The position numbers and the translations under genes were made by a program. The notes below the pieces were generated by a model. That model did no database searches. It saw only the letters and a program-made list of their open reading frames with translations, and was not told the origin of the DNA. Shown one piece after another: positions 8,638-18,338 of a stretch of 64,000 nucleotides of DNA (position 1 is its first letter; each line of letters opens with the position of its first letter). Source of the stretch: CAIWHR01 sp963816925 (GTDB lineage: Bacteria > Pseudomonadota > Gammaproteobacteria > Burkholderiales > Casimicrobiaceae); the NCBI GenBank assembly GCA_963816925.1, contig CAWFMY010000001.1, positions 62,001 to 126,000 of the forward strand, written 5' to 3'.

Positions 8638-10056
8638 ATGGGAAACTGGAAGAAGGCAGGACTGATCGGCTTGGGCGCGGTGCTGGGCGTCCTGCTTTCG
8701 CTCAACTTCTCGGCGGTCGCGCAACGCGACGCGCGAATGCCCATCCCGTACGAGGACCTCCAGCTCCTGTCCGCCGTCTTCGGCAAGATCAAGTCCGACT
8801 ACGTCGAGCCCGTCTCCGACGACAAGCTCATCAAGGAAGCGATCAACGGAATGGTGCACGGGCTCGACCCGCATTCCGATTTCCTCGACGCCGAAGCCTT
8901 CAAGGACCTGCAGATCTCGACGCAGGGCAAGTTCGGCGGCCTCGGCATCGAAGTGGGCGTCGAGGACGGCATCGTCCGCGTCGTTTCACCGATCGAGGAC
9001 ACGCCCGCATTCCGCGCCGGGATCAAGTCGGGCGACCTCATCGTCAAGATCGACAACGACGCCACGCGCGGCATGCCGCTGTCCAAGGCCGTGGAGAAGA
9101 TGCGCGGCAAGCCGGGTACGTCGGTCGTGCTGACCGTGGTGCGCAAGGACGCCGAGGCGCCGCTGACGTTCACGCTCATGCGCGAGGAAATCAACGTCAA
9201 GAGCGTGCGCGCGAAGATGCTGGAGCCGGGTTACGGTTATGTCCGCGTGCGCCAGTTCCAGGACCGCACTGCCGAGGACCTCTCGAAGGCGCTCAAGGAT
9301 TTCTACAAGCAGGGCGACCTCAAGGGGCTCGTGCTCGATTTGCGCAGCGACCCGGGCGGCCTGCTCAACCAGGCGGTCGCGGTCTCGGCGGCCTTCCTGC
9401 CGAAGGATGCGCTCGTCGTCTACACGGATGGCCGGACGGCCGACGCGCGGATGCGCCTGTCGGCGCGCAAGGAAGACTACACGCGCCGCGGCGAGGACTA
9501 CCTCAAGGACCTGCCGGCCGCGGTGAAGAAGGTCCCGATCGTCGTGCTGGTCGACGGCGGAACGGCGTCGGCGTCCGAGATCGTCGCCGGCGCCCTGCAG
9601 GACCACAAGCGCGCCACCGTGCTCGGCACGCAAACCTTCGGCAAGGGCTCGGTGCAGACGATCCTCCCGCTCGGCAACAACGCGGGCCTCAAGCTCACGA
9701 CCGCGCGTTATTACACGCCGGCGGGTCGTTCGATCCAGGCCAAGGGCATCGAGCCCGACATCAATGTCGATGACGGCCGCGCGTCGCCGCTCGTCAAGGA
9801 AGCGAACCTGCAGGGCCACCTCGAAGGCGCCACGGCGGACGCCGCGAAGGCGCGGGCGCTCGAAGCCGTCAAGAGCCTCGACAAGGCGCCGGCGAAGTCC
9901 ACGGACAAGGGCGCCGACAAAGGCAGCGCCGACCCGACCGCCCCGCGCTTCGAGTTCGGCGCCGCCGACGACTTCCAGCTCAACCAGGCGATGAACCTCC
10001 TCAAGGGCCAGCCGGTCATCGCGTCCGTCAAGGCGGTCGCGCAGGCGAAGCCGTAG
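8638..10056 (+). CDS. ctpA: Carboxy-terminal processing protease (S41 family)
   Basis: Periplasmic or inner-membrane serine protease that trims C-terminal tails of exported proteins. Domains in order: N-terminal membrane/signal segment (LIGLGAVLGVLLSL), a helical region with HGLDPHSDFLD, a PDZ domain (GGLGIEVGVEDG through the GDLIVKID block) and the S41 catalytic core. The catalytic Ser is in GGTASASEIVAGAL and the Lys in FGKGSVQT. Residues about 400-445 form a low-complexity Ala/Lys/Asp linker (DKGADKGSAD). The ATG at 8638 gives a proper signal segment. A strong terminator follows at 10084. Confidence 0.95.
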   Translation: MGNWKKAGLIGLGAVLGVLLSLNFSAVAQRDARMPIPYEDLQLLSAVFGKIKSDYVEPVSDDKLIKEAINGMVHGLDPHSDFLDAEAFKDLQISTQGKFGGLGIEVGVEDGIVRVVSPIEDTPAFRAGIKSGDLIVKIDNDATRGMPLSKAVEKMRGKPGTSVVLTVVRKDAEAPLTFTLMREEINVKSVRAKMLEPGYGYVRVRQFQDRTAEDLSKALKDFYKQGDLKGLVLDLRSDPGGLLNQAVAVSAAFLPKDALVVYTDGRTADARMRLSARKEDYTRRGEDYLKDLPAAVKKVPIVVLVDGGTASASEIVAGALQDHKRATVLGTQTFGKGSVQTILPLGNNAGLKLTTARYYTPAGRSIQAKGIEPDINVDDGRASPLVKEANLQGHLEGATADAAKARALEAVKSLDKAPAKSTDKGADKGSADPTAPRFEFGAADDFQLNQAMNLLKGQPVIASVKAVAQAKP

Positions 10057-10083
10057 CGCCAGTCCCTCGGTTCACCGCGAAAG

Positions 10084-10106
10084 CGCCCGGCCCTGCCGGG
10101 CGTTTT
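10084..10106 (+). terminator. Rho-independent terminator after ctpA
   Basis: A 7-bp GC stem (cgcccgg / ccgggcg) with a five-base loop, followed by TTTT at 10103-10106. It sits 28 bp after the protease stop and before the MoeB-like gene at 10139, so that gene probably has its own promoter or relies on read-through. Confidence 0.85.
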
Positions 10107-10138
10107 CGTTTCCGGTTTCGGCGTTATTCTGAGCGCCC

Positions 10139-10891
10139 ATGGACGACACGCAGCTCCTTCGTTACAGCCGCCACATCCTGCTGCCCGAGCTCGGGATCGA
10201 CGCCCAGGAGAAGTTTGCCGCGGCGCACGTGCTCATCATCGGCGCCGGCGGGCTCGGCGCGCCGGCCGCGCAGTTCCTCGCCGCCGCCGGGATCGGCACG
10301 ATCACGCTCTGCGATCCGGACGCGGTGGACCTCACCAACCTCCAGCGACAGATCCTGTTTGCCACCGGTGACGTCGGCGCGCGCAAGGTCGACGCCGCCA
10401 AGGCGCGCCTGCACGCGGTCAACCCCGAAGTCCGCATCGAGACGATCCCGCTCCGTGTCGGTCCGGCCGAGCTCGCCCCGCTCGTCGCGCGCGCCGACGT
10501 GGTGCTCGACTGCAGCGACAATTTCGCGACCCGGCATGCCGTCAATCGCGCGTGCGTGGCCGCGAAAAAGCCGCTGGTGTCGGGCGCCGCAATCCGCTTC
10601 GACGGCCAGGTTTCGGTGTTCGACACGCGCGCTTCCGACGCGCCGTGCTACCACTGCCTGTTCGGCGAAGGCGAGGATCTCGAGGAGATGCGCTGCGCGA
10701 TCATGGGCGTGTTCGCGCCGCTCGTCGGCATCATCGGCGCGACGCAGGCCGCCGAGGCACTGAAGCTCGTGGCTGGCGTGGGCGAGACGATCGCGGGCCG
10801 GCTGCTGCTGCTCGATGCACACACGATGCACTGGCGCGAGCTGCGCATTCCGCGCGATCCGCAGTGCCCGGTTTGTGGAGGACGCCCATGA
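10139..10891 (+). CDS. moeB: MoeB/ThiF/HesA family adenylyltransferase
   Basis: E1-like enzyme that adenylates the C-terminal Gly of a sulfur-carrier protein (MoaD or ThiS type). ATP-binding motif GAGGLGAPAAQFLAAAG is at about residues 35-51, and D-x-V-DLTNLQRQ is the family signature. The pairs CYHC and CPVC can bind structural zinc; the second pair is at the extreme C-terminus. Length is 250 residues without a rhodanese domain, so it is a MoeB-type short form. Whether the partner is MoaD or ThiS cannot be told from this window. The stop overlaps the next start (ATGA), so the two genes are translationally coupled. Confidence 0.92.
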   Translation: MDDTQLLRYSRHILLPELGIDAQEKFAAAHVLIIGAGGLGAPAAQFLAAAGIGTITLCDPDAVDLTNLQRQILFATGDVGARKVDAAKARLHAVNPEVRIETIPLRVGPAELAPLVARADVVLDCSDNFATRHAVNRACVAAKKPLVSGAAIRFDGQVSVFDTRASDAPCYHCLFGEGEDLEEMRCAIMGVFAPLVGIIGATQAAEALKLVAGVGETIAGRLLLLDAHTMHWRELRIPRDPQCPVCGGRP

Positions 10892-11358
10892 CGAGACACC
10901 GCCCGTTCGCTGCAGGCCGCCTCATGCTGTGGTTGCTGGCACTGGCGATGCTCGGCGTCGGCATGCGCGCCCATTCCGCGCCGCCGAAGGGCGATCCGAC
11001 GCTTCCGGCGGCCGAATGGAAAGCGATCAAGAAGGTGATCGGCGACCAGCGCGCGGCGCTCAAAGCCGGGGACGCAGCCAAGGCTTTCGCGCAGGCGTCG
11101 CCCGGCATCCGCGCGCAGTTCGGCACGCCGGAGAATTTCCTCGCGATGGTGCGGACGGCGTACGACGCGCTGCTCGCGGCGCGCTACGTCGAATTCCTGG
11201 AAGGCGCCGTGATCGAGGGCAACGTGATCCAGCCGCTGCGCCTCATCGCGCCGGACAACTCGGTGCAGGTCGCGCTCTACACGATGGAGAAGCAGAAGGA
11301 CGGGCGCTGGAAGATCGCGGGTTGCGTGCTCGCGCCGTCGACGGTTCAAGCGGTCTAG
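10888..11358 (+). CDS. Exported DUF4864-like protein
   Basis: A 156-residue protein with an N-terminal signal peptide (MLWLLALAMLGVGMRAHSA). The NTF2-like core has AIKKVIGDQRAALKAGDAAKAFAQASPGI in two adjoining helices, then YTMEKQKDGRWKIAGC. This pattern matches DUF4864, a periplasmic family of unknown function. It overlaps the MoeB-like gene by 4 bp (ATGA) and converges on slmA with a 4-bp overlap of the stop codons. Confidence 0.8.
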   Translation: MTRHRPFAAGRLMLWLLALAMLGVGMRAHSAPPKGDPTLPAAEWKAIKKVIGDQRAALKAGDAAKAFAQASPGIRAQFGTPENFLAMVRTAYDALLAARYVEFLEGAVIEGNVIQPLRLIAPDNSVQVALYTMEKQKDGRWKIAGCVLAPSTVQAV

Positions 11359-11924
11359 CCAAACAGGAACTTCTGCTCGGCGTCCCAGTGCTCCTGCGGC
11401 GGCCGCTTGAAGCCGCTCTTCGCGAACAGCTGCCAGCGCCCCAGCACGAACGCGACCATCACGCCGGCCTCGGTATTCGGATCGCCGGGCCATGCGCCCG
11501 CCGCCTGCGCGATGCGCAGCGCCTGGCGCAGCGACGCCTCGATGCGGTCGTAGAGCTGGTTCATCCGCGCCTGCAGGCGCTCGTCCTCGTTGACGAGCGC
11601 ATCGCCGATCAGCACGCGCGTCATGCCGGGATTCTTTTCCGCGAATCCGAGCAGGACGCCGACGATCTGCTGCGCCTGCGCGGCGCCGTCCTTCGTCTCG
11701 GCGGCGATCTTGTTGATCAGCGTGAAGAGCGTGGTCTCGATGAACTCGATCAGGCCCTCGAACATCTGCGCCTTGCTCGCGAAGTGCCGGTACAGCGCGG
11801 CCTCGGACACGTCGAGCTTCGCCGCGAGCGCGGCGGTGGTCACCTTGTCACCGCGCGGGTTTTCCAGCATCGCCGCAAGCGTCTGCAGGATCTGGAGGCG
11901 GCGTTCGCCGTGCCTTGCGGCCAT
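11355..11924 (-). CDS. slmA: Nucleoid occlusion factor SlmA (TetR family)
   Basis: DNA-binding inhibitor of FtsZ assembly that prevents septation over the nucleoid. The N-terminal TetR helix-turn-helix is VTTAALAAKLDVSEAALYRH, followed by the SlmA-typical FASKAQMFEGLIEFIE. Length is 189 residues, close to E. coli SlmA. It starts 3 bp after the argB stop and is probably translated from the same mRNA. SlmA next to argB is a recurring betaproteobacterial arrangement. Confidence 0.92.
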   Translation of the reverse strand: MAARHGERRLQILQTLAAMLENPRGDKVTTAALAAKLDVSEAALYRHFASKAQMFEGLIEFIETTLFTLINKIAAETKDGAAQAQQIVGVLLGFAEKNPGMTRVLIGDALVNEDERLQARMNQLYDRIEASLRQALRIAQAAGAWPGDPNTEAGVMVAFVLGRWQLFAKSGFKRPPQEHWDAEQKFLFG

Positions 11925-11927
11925 GGG

Positions 11928-12854
11928 CTACGCCTGCCTGCGCATGGCGCGCGCGTGGACCGGCTCGGTGTCGTCGGCGCGGATCATCGTGCCCACGCCC
12001 TCGTTCGTCAGCACTTCGAGCAGCAGCGCGTGCTCGACGCGGCCGTCGATGATGTGCGAGCTCGAAACGCCGTTGCGCACGGCGTCGAGCGCGGAGCCGA
12101 TCTTCGGCAGCATGCCGCCGTGAATGGTGCCGTCGGCGAAGAGCGCGTCGATCTCGCGCGCGGTGAGGCCCGTCAGCAGGTTGCCGTCCTTGTCGAGGAC
12201 GCCGACGGTGTTCGTCATCAGCACCAGCTTTTCGGCGAGCAGCGTCTCCGCGAGCTTTCCGGCCACCAGGTCGGCGTTGATGTTGTACGCCTCGCCCTCG
12301 GCGCCGACGCCGATCGGCGCGATCACGGGGATGAAGTCGCGCGAGTCGAGGAGCTGGATGATCTCCGGATCGATGCGGTCTATCTCGCCGACGAGCCCGA
12401 TGTCGATCATTTCGCCCCGGTTGGTCTCGCTTTTCAGCAGCATCTTGCGCGCGTGGATGAACGCACCGTCCTGCCCCGTGAGGCCGACCGCCTTGCCGCC
12501 CTGCTGGTTGATGAGGCCGACGATCTCCTGGTTGAGCTCGCCCAGCACCATCTCGACGACGTTCATCACCTTGTCGTCGGTGACGCGCATCCCCTGGCGG
12601 AATTCGCTCTGGATGCCCATCTTCTTCAGCAGGTCGCCGATCTGCGGGCCGCCCCCGTGCACGATCACGGGGTTCATGCCCACGAGCTTCAGCATGACGA
12701 CGTCCCGCGCGAACCCGGCCTTGAGATGCGGCTCGGTCATCGCGTTGCCGCCGTATTTGATGACGATGACCTTGTCGTGGAAGCGCTGGATGTACGGCAG
12801 CGCCTCGGCAAGGATCTGCGCCTTCAAGGCGGCATTGACGGCGTCGAGGGGCAT
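11928..12854 (-). CDS. argB: Acetylglutamate kinase
   Basis: Second enzyme of arginine biosynthesis; it phosphorylates N-acetylglutamate. Motifs: ATP-binding VIKYGGNAM near residue 31, VHGGGPQI, the substrate segment FRQGMRVTDD, INADLVAGKLA and GGMLPKI. Length is 308 residues. The ATG at 12854 was chosen because MPLDAVNAALKAQ begins the usual betaproteobacterial ArgB; upstream frame sequence is arginine-rich nonsense. Together with slmA it forms a two-gene minus-strand unit. Confidence 0.96.
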   Translation of the reverse strand: MPLDAVNAALKAQILAEALPYIQRFHDKVIVIKYGGNAMTEPHLKAGFARDVVMLKLVGMNPVIVHGGGPQIGDLLKKMGIQSEFRQGMRVTDDKVMNVVEMVLGELNQEIVGLINQQGGKAVGLTGQDGAFIHARKMLLKSETNRGEMIDIGLVGEIDRIDPEIIQLLDSRDFIPVIAPIGVGAEGEAYNINADLVAGKLAETLLAEKLVLMTNTVGVLDKDGNLLTGLTAREIDALFADGTIHGGMLPKIGSALDAVRNGVSSSHIIDGRVEHALLLEVLTNEGVGTMIRADDTEPVHARAMRRQA

Positions 12855-13080
12855 GGCGGCAGGACCCGGAAAGCAGCGGAGGTGGGCCCGGAAGGGCTCC
12901 TCGACGATTGTACCGGAACCCGGGCGGCGCGAAATCGGCCGCCGCAACGGCCCGGCGCGCAGGCCGCCGCGGGCAAGTGAGCCCTGACTGGTCGGGCGCG
13001 CCGGCGCCCGCGCGCGTTTCTTTTTTGCTATCGTTCGTTGCCATGTCGATTCTCCAACGCTCGCGCTTCGGCCCCCGCTG

Positions 13081-14451
13081 ATGCGCCTCGCGATCATTCG
13101 CCAGCGTTACGCGCCCGCCGCCGGCGCGGAGCGCTTCTTCGAAGGCGCGCTCGAGGCGCTCCTCGAGCGCAATGTCGCGATATCGCTTTACACACGGTCC
13201 TGGCCGCAGACCAAGCTGCAGCTGATCGAGCCCGTGATCTGCGACCCGTGGTACTCGGGAAGCTTCCTGCGCGAATGGGGCTTTGCGCGTTCGGCGTGCC
13301 GGGCAATCTCGCGGTCGAAGGCGAATCTCGTCGAATCGCACGAGCGCTTGCTCTGCTGCGACATCTATCGCGCCCGCGACGGCGTGCACGCCGTGTGGCT
13401 CGAGGAGCGCCTGAAGGGCGCTTCCGCGCTCGAGCGGCTTCGGCTCAGGTTGTCGCCGTACAACCGCTACATGCAACGGGTCGAGAAGCGCCTGTTCAGA
13501 AGCCCCTGGCTGCAGGCCGTGATCTGCAATTCGAAGATGGTGCGGGACGAGATCATCGACCGCTTCAGGCTGCCGGAGTCGAAGCTGCACGTCGTCTACA
13601 ACGCCGTCGACAGCGATGTCTTCCACCCGGACGTGCATGCGGTACGCCCCTCGGTGCTGCAGCGGCACGGCATCGACGAGGCCGCAACCGTCTTCCTGCT
13701 GGCCGGGTCGGGCTACGAGCACAGCGGCGCGGGCGCGGCGATCGAAGCGCTGGCCGAGCTGCCGGCGCCGGCGCACCTCATGATCGCCGGACGCGAATTC
13801 CACGCGGAGCGCTATCGCGAACTCGCGCGCACCTTCGGCGTCGCCGACCGCGTGACCATGGCTGACGCCGACGGCGACCCCCGGAGCTGGTACGGCGCCG
13901 CGGACGCCTTCGTGCTGCCGACCCTCTACGATCCCGCGCCGGAATCCACGCTCGAGGCGATGGCGTGCGAGCTTCCTGTCGTCACCAGCACCAAGTCCGG
14001 CGCCGCCGAGCTCGTGCTCGCGAACGACGCCGGGCTCGTTTGCCCCGCGGGCGACATCGCCGGTCTTGCGGCGCAGATGCGCACCTTGCTCGACGCGACC
14101 ACGCGCCGCCGCCTCGGCGCCAACGCGCGGCGCGCGGTGCTGCCGTTGTCGCCGGCCGCCATCACGCTCCAGCTCGTGCTTCTCTATCGGGATTTGCTGG
14201 CCGCCACCGTGCAGGCAAAGGCCGCGGCGCGGAGCAATCGCAACCCGCAAACCGTGGCCGGCGCGCCGTCGACGCGCAGCGCCGAAACCATGAAGCCGGC
14301 GCCACCGGGCATGGCGCCGGAGGGCGCCGCCTCGGGCAATGTCCCGCCGGTCGCCGACGCGACCGCGGGACCCACGGCGAGCGATGCTCCCGCCGCAGCG
14401 CCGGCACCGCCGCCGGACGCTGCCGCGCCGGATGAGTCCCCGCCCAGGTAA
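13081..14451 (+). CDS. Glycosyltransferase family 4 (WaaG-like) with an Ala/Pro-rich C-terminal tail
   Basis: GT-B fold enzyme, probably adding a hexose to the lipopolysaccharide core. It begins with MRLAIIRQRYAPAAGAERF, typical of the WaaG group. The acceptor-side blocks YNRYMQRVEKRLF and VICNSKMVRDEI follow, and the nucleotide-sugar EX7E motif is ESTLEAMAC in the sequence PTLYDPAPE. The catalytic fold ends near residue 385 (LLYRDLLAAT). About 70 further residues are rich in Ala, Pro, Ser and Gly and look disordered, which is unusual for this family. The next glycosyltransferase starts 9 bp downstream. Confidence 0.88.
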   Translation: MRLAIIRQRYAPAAGAERFFEGALEALLERNVAISLYTRSWPQTKLQLIEPVICDPWYSGSFLREWGFARSACRAISRSKANLVESHERLLCCDIYRARDGVHAVWLEERLKGASALERLRLRLSPYNRYMQRVEKRLFRSPWLQAVICNSKMVRDEIIDRFRLPESKLHVVYNAVDSDVFHPDVHAVRPSVLQRHGIDEAATVFLLAGSGYEHSGAGAAIEALAELPAPAHLMIAGREFHAERYRELARTFGVADRVTMADADGDPRSWYGAADAFVLPTLYDPAPESTLEAMACELPVVTSTKSGAAELVLANDAGLVCPAGDIAGLAAQMRTLLDATTRRRLGANARRAVLPLSPAAITLQLVLLYRDLLAATVQAKAAARSNRNPQTVAGAPSTRSAETMKPAPPGMAPEGAASGNVPPVADATAGPTASDAPAAAPAPPPDAAAPDESPPR

Positions 14452-14460
14452 CTCCACACG

Positions 14461-15405
14461 ATGAGTCCCCGGCAAGCATTGCGGCGGCTCGCCGATGGAC
14501 TGGCCGGCACGGCGCTCGATCGCGCGGTCCGGCGCGCAGCCGCGGGACCCGCGCGCGACTTCCTGTTCTGCTGGAACCGGGGCCTGGGCGACATCGCGCT
14601 CTGCCTCGTTCCGATCATCGCGCGCATCCGGCGCGACGTCCCGGGCGCGCGCGTCACGATCGTGACCCGGTCCGAGCTCGCGGAGCCGTTCGCCATGACC
14701 GACGCCGATGCGGTCGTCACGATTCCCGGGCTCCCGCGCGGGTCACTGGTGTCGATGGCGCAGCTGCAGGCATTGCCCGGCTTCGATCGCGGACGCCACG
14801 CCGCGGTGTTCCTGGACCCCGACGTCAACCGCTGGCTGAGGGGCCGCCGAACCGAATTTCCGCCGACGCTGCGCTGGGATCCGGCATGGGACGCGCTCGC
14901 CGAACGCGTCCCTCCGGCACCGCAGGGCCAGGTCTATATCGGCGCGCACGTGAGCGCGGAGACGCGCCAGTACTACAGCTACGCGAAAGACTGGGCGCCG
15001 GAGTCGTGGCGCGCGCTGATGGAGCGCCAGGGCGACGCGCCGCGGGTGCGCTGGCTGCTGTTCGGTCAAATCGCGGAGCCGAACTTCGCGCACCCCGACG
15101 TCATCGACCTCCGCGGCGCCACCGGCTATCTCGAGATGGCGTCGATCATTCGACATCGCTGCCGCGTGCTGATCGCGCCGGACAGCGGCGTGCTTGCGAC
15201 CGCCTATTACCTCGACGCGCGATTTCCGATCGACATCGTGTCGCTGTGGTCCGATCCACGCCAGGGCGTGCTGCTGCAGGGCTGTCCGTCGCCGAATCCG
15301 CTTTTGCGCCACATTCCGCTGCTGGGCCGCGACGAGCAGGCGCGGAACATCCCGGTCGACGCCGTGCTGGCAGAAGTGCGCGCGGCGTTGCTGCGCGAAA
15401 GCTGA
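14461..15405 (+). CDS. Glycosyltransferase family 9-like (heptosyltransferase-related) protein
   Basis: A 314-residue protein. The N-terminal block RGLGDIALCLVPIIARIR resembles the GT9 start in which a Gly-Asp loop binds the acceptor. The C-terminal domain has IAPDSGVLATAYYL, the place where heptosyltransferases show the DSG...H/A segment for nucleotide-sugar binding. Sequence between is divergent, so the donor sugar is not clear. It is 9 bp downstream of the GT4 gene and probably part of the same lipopolysaccharide-core transcript. It converges on the CapD-like gene with an 8-bp gap. Confidence 0.75.
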   Translation: MSPRQALRRLADGLAGTALDRAVRRAAAGPARDFLFCWNRGLGDIALCLVPIIARIRRDVPGARVTIVTRSELAEPFAMTDADAVVTIPGLPRGSLVSMAQLQALPGFDRGRHAAVFLDPDVNRWLRGRRTEFPPTLRWDPAWDALAERVPPAPQGQVYIGAHVSAETRQYYSYAKDWAPESWRALMERQGDAPRVRWLLFGQIAEPNFAHPDVIDLRGATGYLEMASIIRHRCRVLIAPDSGVLATAYYLDARFPIDIVSLWSDPRQGVLLQGCPSPNPLLRHIPLLGRDEQARNIPVDAVLAEVRAALLRES

Positions 15406-15412
15406 GGAGCGG

Positions 15413-17324
15413 TCAGCGCCGGCGCGGCCCGCGCATCGGCACGGGGGCGGCGGACTCGCCGTGAACGGGCCCCGTCGGGATCGGCTGCACCGGCGCACCG
15501 GCGGACGGCGTGTATTCCGGGATCCACGTCTTGAGGCGCGCGCGGACCTCGGCATCGTCGGCGGCGCGGTCGCGCTCGCACCACGCCACCATCTGTCCGA
15601 TCGCATCGCGGTTGGCCGCTCGCGCCTGTGCGATGCGCAACTTCGGGTGCGTCGTCGGAAGCGTGGCTTCCTCGGACGCGAGCGGTTCCTCGTACAGCTT
15701 TTCTCCGGGTCGCAGGCCCGTGAACACGATCGGAATGAGGTTCGGGTCGGCACCGGAAAGCCGGATGATGTCGTGGGCGAGGTCGACGATGCGCACCGGC
15801 TCGCCCATGTCGAGCACGAGGATCTCGCCGCCCTTCCCCTGCAGGCCCGCCTGCAGCAGAAGCTGGGTCGCCTCCGACAGCGACATGAAGTAGCGCGTGA
15901 TGTCGGGGTGCGTGACGGTCACCGGGCCGCCGCGCGCGATCTGCTCGGAAAAGCGCGGGATCACGCTGCCGGCGCTGCCGAACACGTTGCCGAAGCGCAC
16001 CAGCACGAACTGCGTGCCGCCGCCTTGCAGGCTCTGGCACGCGATCTCGGCCAGCCGCTTGGTCGCGCCCATCACATTGGTGGGATTGACCGCCTTGTCG
16101 GTCGACACGAACACGAACTTCTCGACCTTCGCCGCGATCGCGGCGCGCGCCAGCACCCAGGTCCCGTAGGCGTTGTTGCGCACCGCCTGCCACGCGTTGG
16201 TCTCCTCCATCAGCGGCACGTGCTTGTAGGCGCCGGCGTGGAAGATGACGCTCGGCCGCTCGCGTGCGAGCACTTCCTCGACCAGCGCCGCGTGCTTCAC
16301 GTCGCCGACGACCGCCGCGACCGGGAGCTGCGGGAAGGCGTCCGTCAGCGACATCTTGATCTCGTAGAGCGCGGCTTCCGAAAGGTCGAACAGGACGAGC
16401 TTCGCCGGCCGGAAGCGCGCGATCTGGCGGCAGAGCTCGGCGCCGATCGAGCCGCCCGCGCCGGTGACGAGCGCGACGCGGTTGCCGAGCCATTCCGCGA
16501 GGCCCTCGTTGTCGAGCTTGACCGGGTCGCGCCCCAGCAGGTCGTCCAGCTCGATCGTGCGGATCGTCGTGAGCGCGAGGCGCCCGCTGATCAGGTCGTC
16601 GTAGGACGGGACGGTCAGCGCCTCGAGGTTGCTGCTTGGCGCAGATCTCGGCGACGCGGCGGCGCACGCCGTGCGCGGCGGACGGCAGCGCGATGATCAC
16701 CTTGCGCACGCCGTACTTCTCCGCCCACGCCGGGAGGCTGGCGATCGGCCCCAGCACGCTGACGTTGCGCAGCAGCCGGCTCTGCTTGGCGGGGTCGTCA
16801 TCCAGTAGGCCGACCACACGCCACTGCCGGCTTCGCGCGAGCTCGGAGGTGAGCGTCGCCCCCGCTTCTCCCGCGCCCACCACGAGAACGGGCTCGCCAA
16901 GCGCCAGCAACGGGCTGTAGAGCCGATGTTCCTTCCAGATCCGGTAGGCGAAGCGATCGCCGGCCATCAGGAAGATGAGCAGGATCGGGTAGAAGACGAG
17001 CACGCTGCGCGGCACCACCGCCTGCATCTGCAGCATCACGAGGACGAGCGGAATGAGGAGCGCGCCCAACCCGGCGGCAAGGACGATGCGCTGCAGGTCG
17101 GGCATGCTCGCGAAGCGCCACAGGCCGCGGTAGAGCCCGAACGCAAGGAAGAGCGAGCCCTGCAGCGGCACGATCCACACGAGCGTGCGCACCATGTCCG
17201 CCTGGTACGGGAACTGGAAATCCAGGTTGAACCGGAGCCAGTAGATCGCAGCCCACGCGATTGCGGCAGCGCAGAGGTCGTGCAGGAAGGCGAGCCAGGC
17301 GCGCCAGTTTCGGGACTGCGTCAT
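15413..17324 (-). CDS. Membrane-bound CapD/WbpM-type nucleoside-diphosphate-sugar epimerase/dehydratase, one frameshift
   Basis: Large polysaccharide-biosynthesis enzyme of about 635 residues. The N-terminal half has about four membrane helices (AWLAFLHDLCAAAIAWAAIY and VVPRSVLVFYPILLIFLMA regions) and a CoA-binding-like Rossmann motif VLVVGAGEAGATL. The C-terminal half is a short-chain-dehydrogenase domain with VTGAGGSIGAELC, then HAGAYKHVPLMEE and FVSTDKAVNPTNVMGATKR. These are signatures of UDP-GlcNAc 4,6-dehydratases. The frame breaks near 16625-16636 (coding strand aagcagcaacc) and one base must be skipped. The ATG at 17324 overlaps the stop of the WecA-like gene (ATGA). Confidence 0.88.
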
Positions 17325-18338
17325 CACGGCGGGAACCTCTTTCGGGTCCAATGATAATCAATGCGGGCGAAAAGTGCCGCCATGATCGCCGTCCAGGCCG
17401 CCACGGCCCACCAGCCCGCATCCGGCCTCAACGCCAGCACCGCCAGCGCCGTCGCTCCGGTGCCGAGCATGAGACCGCACCAGGTCGCAAGAGTGCCGAC
17501 GTGCCCCGCGCCCATCCGGTGGAGCCGCTGATAGTAGTGTGTCCGGTGCGCCTCCCACACGCGCTCACCGGAAAGTGCCCGGCGGCAAAGCGTGGTCGTC
17601 GCGTCGAGCGCGAACGGCAGGAAGACGAGCAACGGGAACCAGCCCGGCCAGGCGCCCGCGCGCCACCCCGCGATGCCGAAGAGCGCCGCGAGAAAGCCGA
17701 GCGGAACGGCGCCCACGTCCCCAATGAAGGCGCGCGCCGGCGGCAGGTTGACGGCAAGGAGCGGGACGATCGCGGCGGCGAGCGCCGCGTAGACCTGCGC
17801 GGGCACACCGGCCATCGATGCGCCAATGGCGTAGACCAGCGAAGCCGCAGATGGCCATGATGGCCGCCAGGCCGTCGCTGCCGTCCATGAAGTTGAACAG
17901 GTTCGCCGACCAGGCGATGGCAAGGGTGGCGAACCCGACCTCGAGCAACCACCACGGCGCCGAGGTCGCGGACGTCATGGGCGCGAACAGGGCGATCGCC
18001 GCCACGAAGGCCGCGAAGCCGTGGATGGCGAGTCGCGGCACCGGGTGCACCCCACGCCAGTCGTCGACCAGCGACACGACCGCCACGGACAGCCACGCGG
18101 CACCCCACACGGTCATGGAGATGGCGGCGACCGGAGGCGATAGCAGCGCGGCCGGGATGAATCCCGCCCAGATCGCGAGGCCGCCGACGCGAAGCACCGG
18201 CCGGTCATGGAGCGACCGGTCCGTCAGGCGCGCCTTCGGCAGACGATCCGCGAAGCGCACGAGAAGGGCGACCCCGCAGGACGCGATAAACAGCGAGAGA
18301 AGGGCCGCGGATACCGGCGACAGGCCCAAATCAGCCAC
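17324..18338 (-). CDS. WecA/MraY-type undecaprenyl-phosphate sugar-1-phosphate transferase, one frameshift
   Basis: Integral membrane enzyme that starts a lipid-linked glycan by transferring a sugar phosphate to undecaprenyl phosphate. The aspartate motifs are present: VVSLVDDWRG, LFNFMDGSDGLAA and FIGDVGAVPLGFLAA. The His-rich cytoplasmic loop is HRTHYYQRLHRMG. Many hydrophobic segments fit 9-11 helices. The frame breaks near 17833-17840 (coding gctggtc), where skipping one G restores it. The GTG at 18338 starts directly before the first helix; an ATG 49 codons earlier is in frame but gives an atypical leader. It is translationally coupled to the CapD-like gene. Confidence 0.87.

Noticed and set aside
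14235..14451. The glycosyltransferase tail as another frameshift product
   Set aside because: Neither alternative frame after about 14220 gives a recognisable family C-terminus, so there is no positive evidence for a break. It is kept as a separate, weaker observation.
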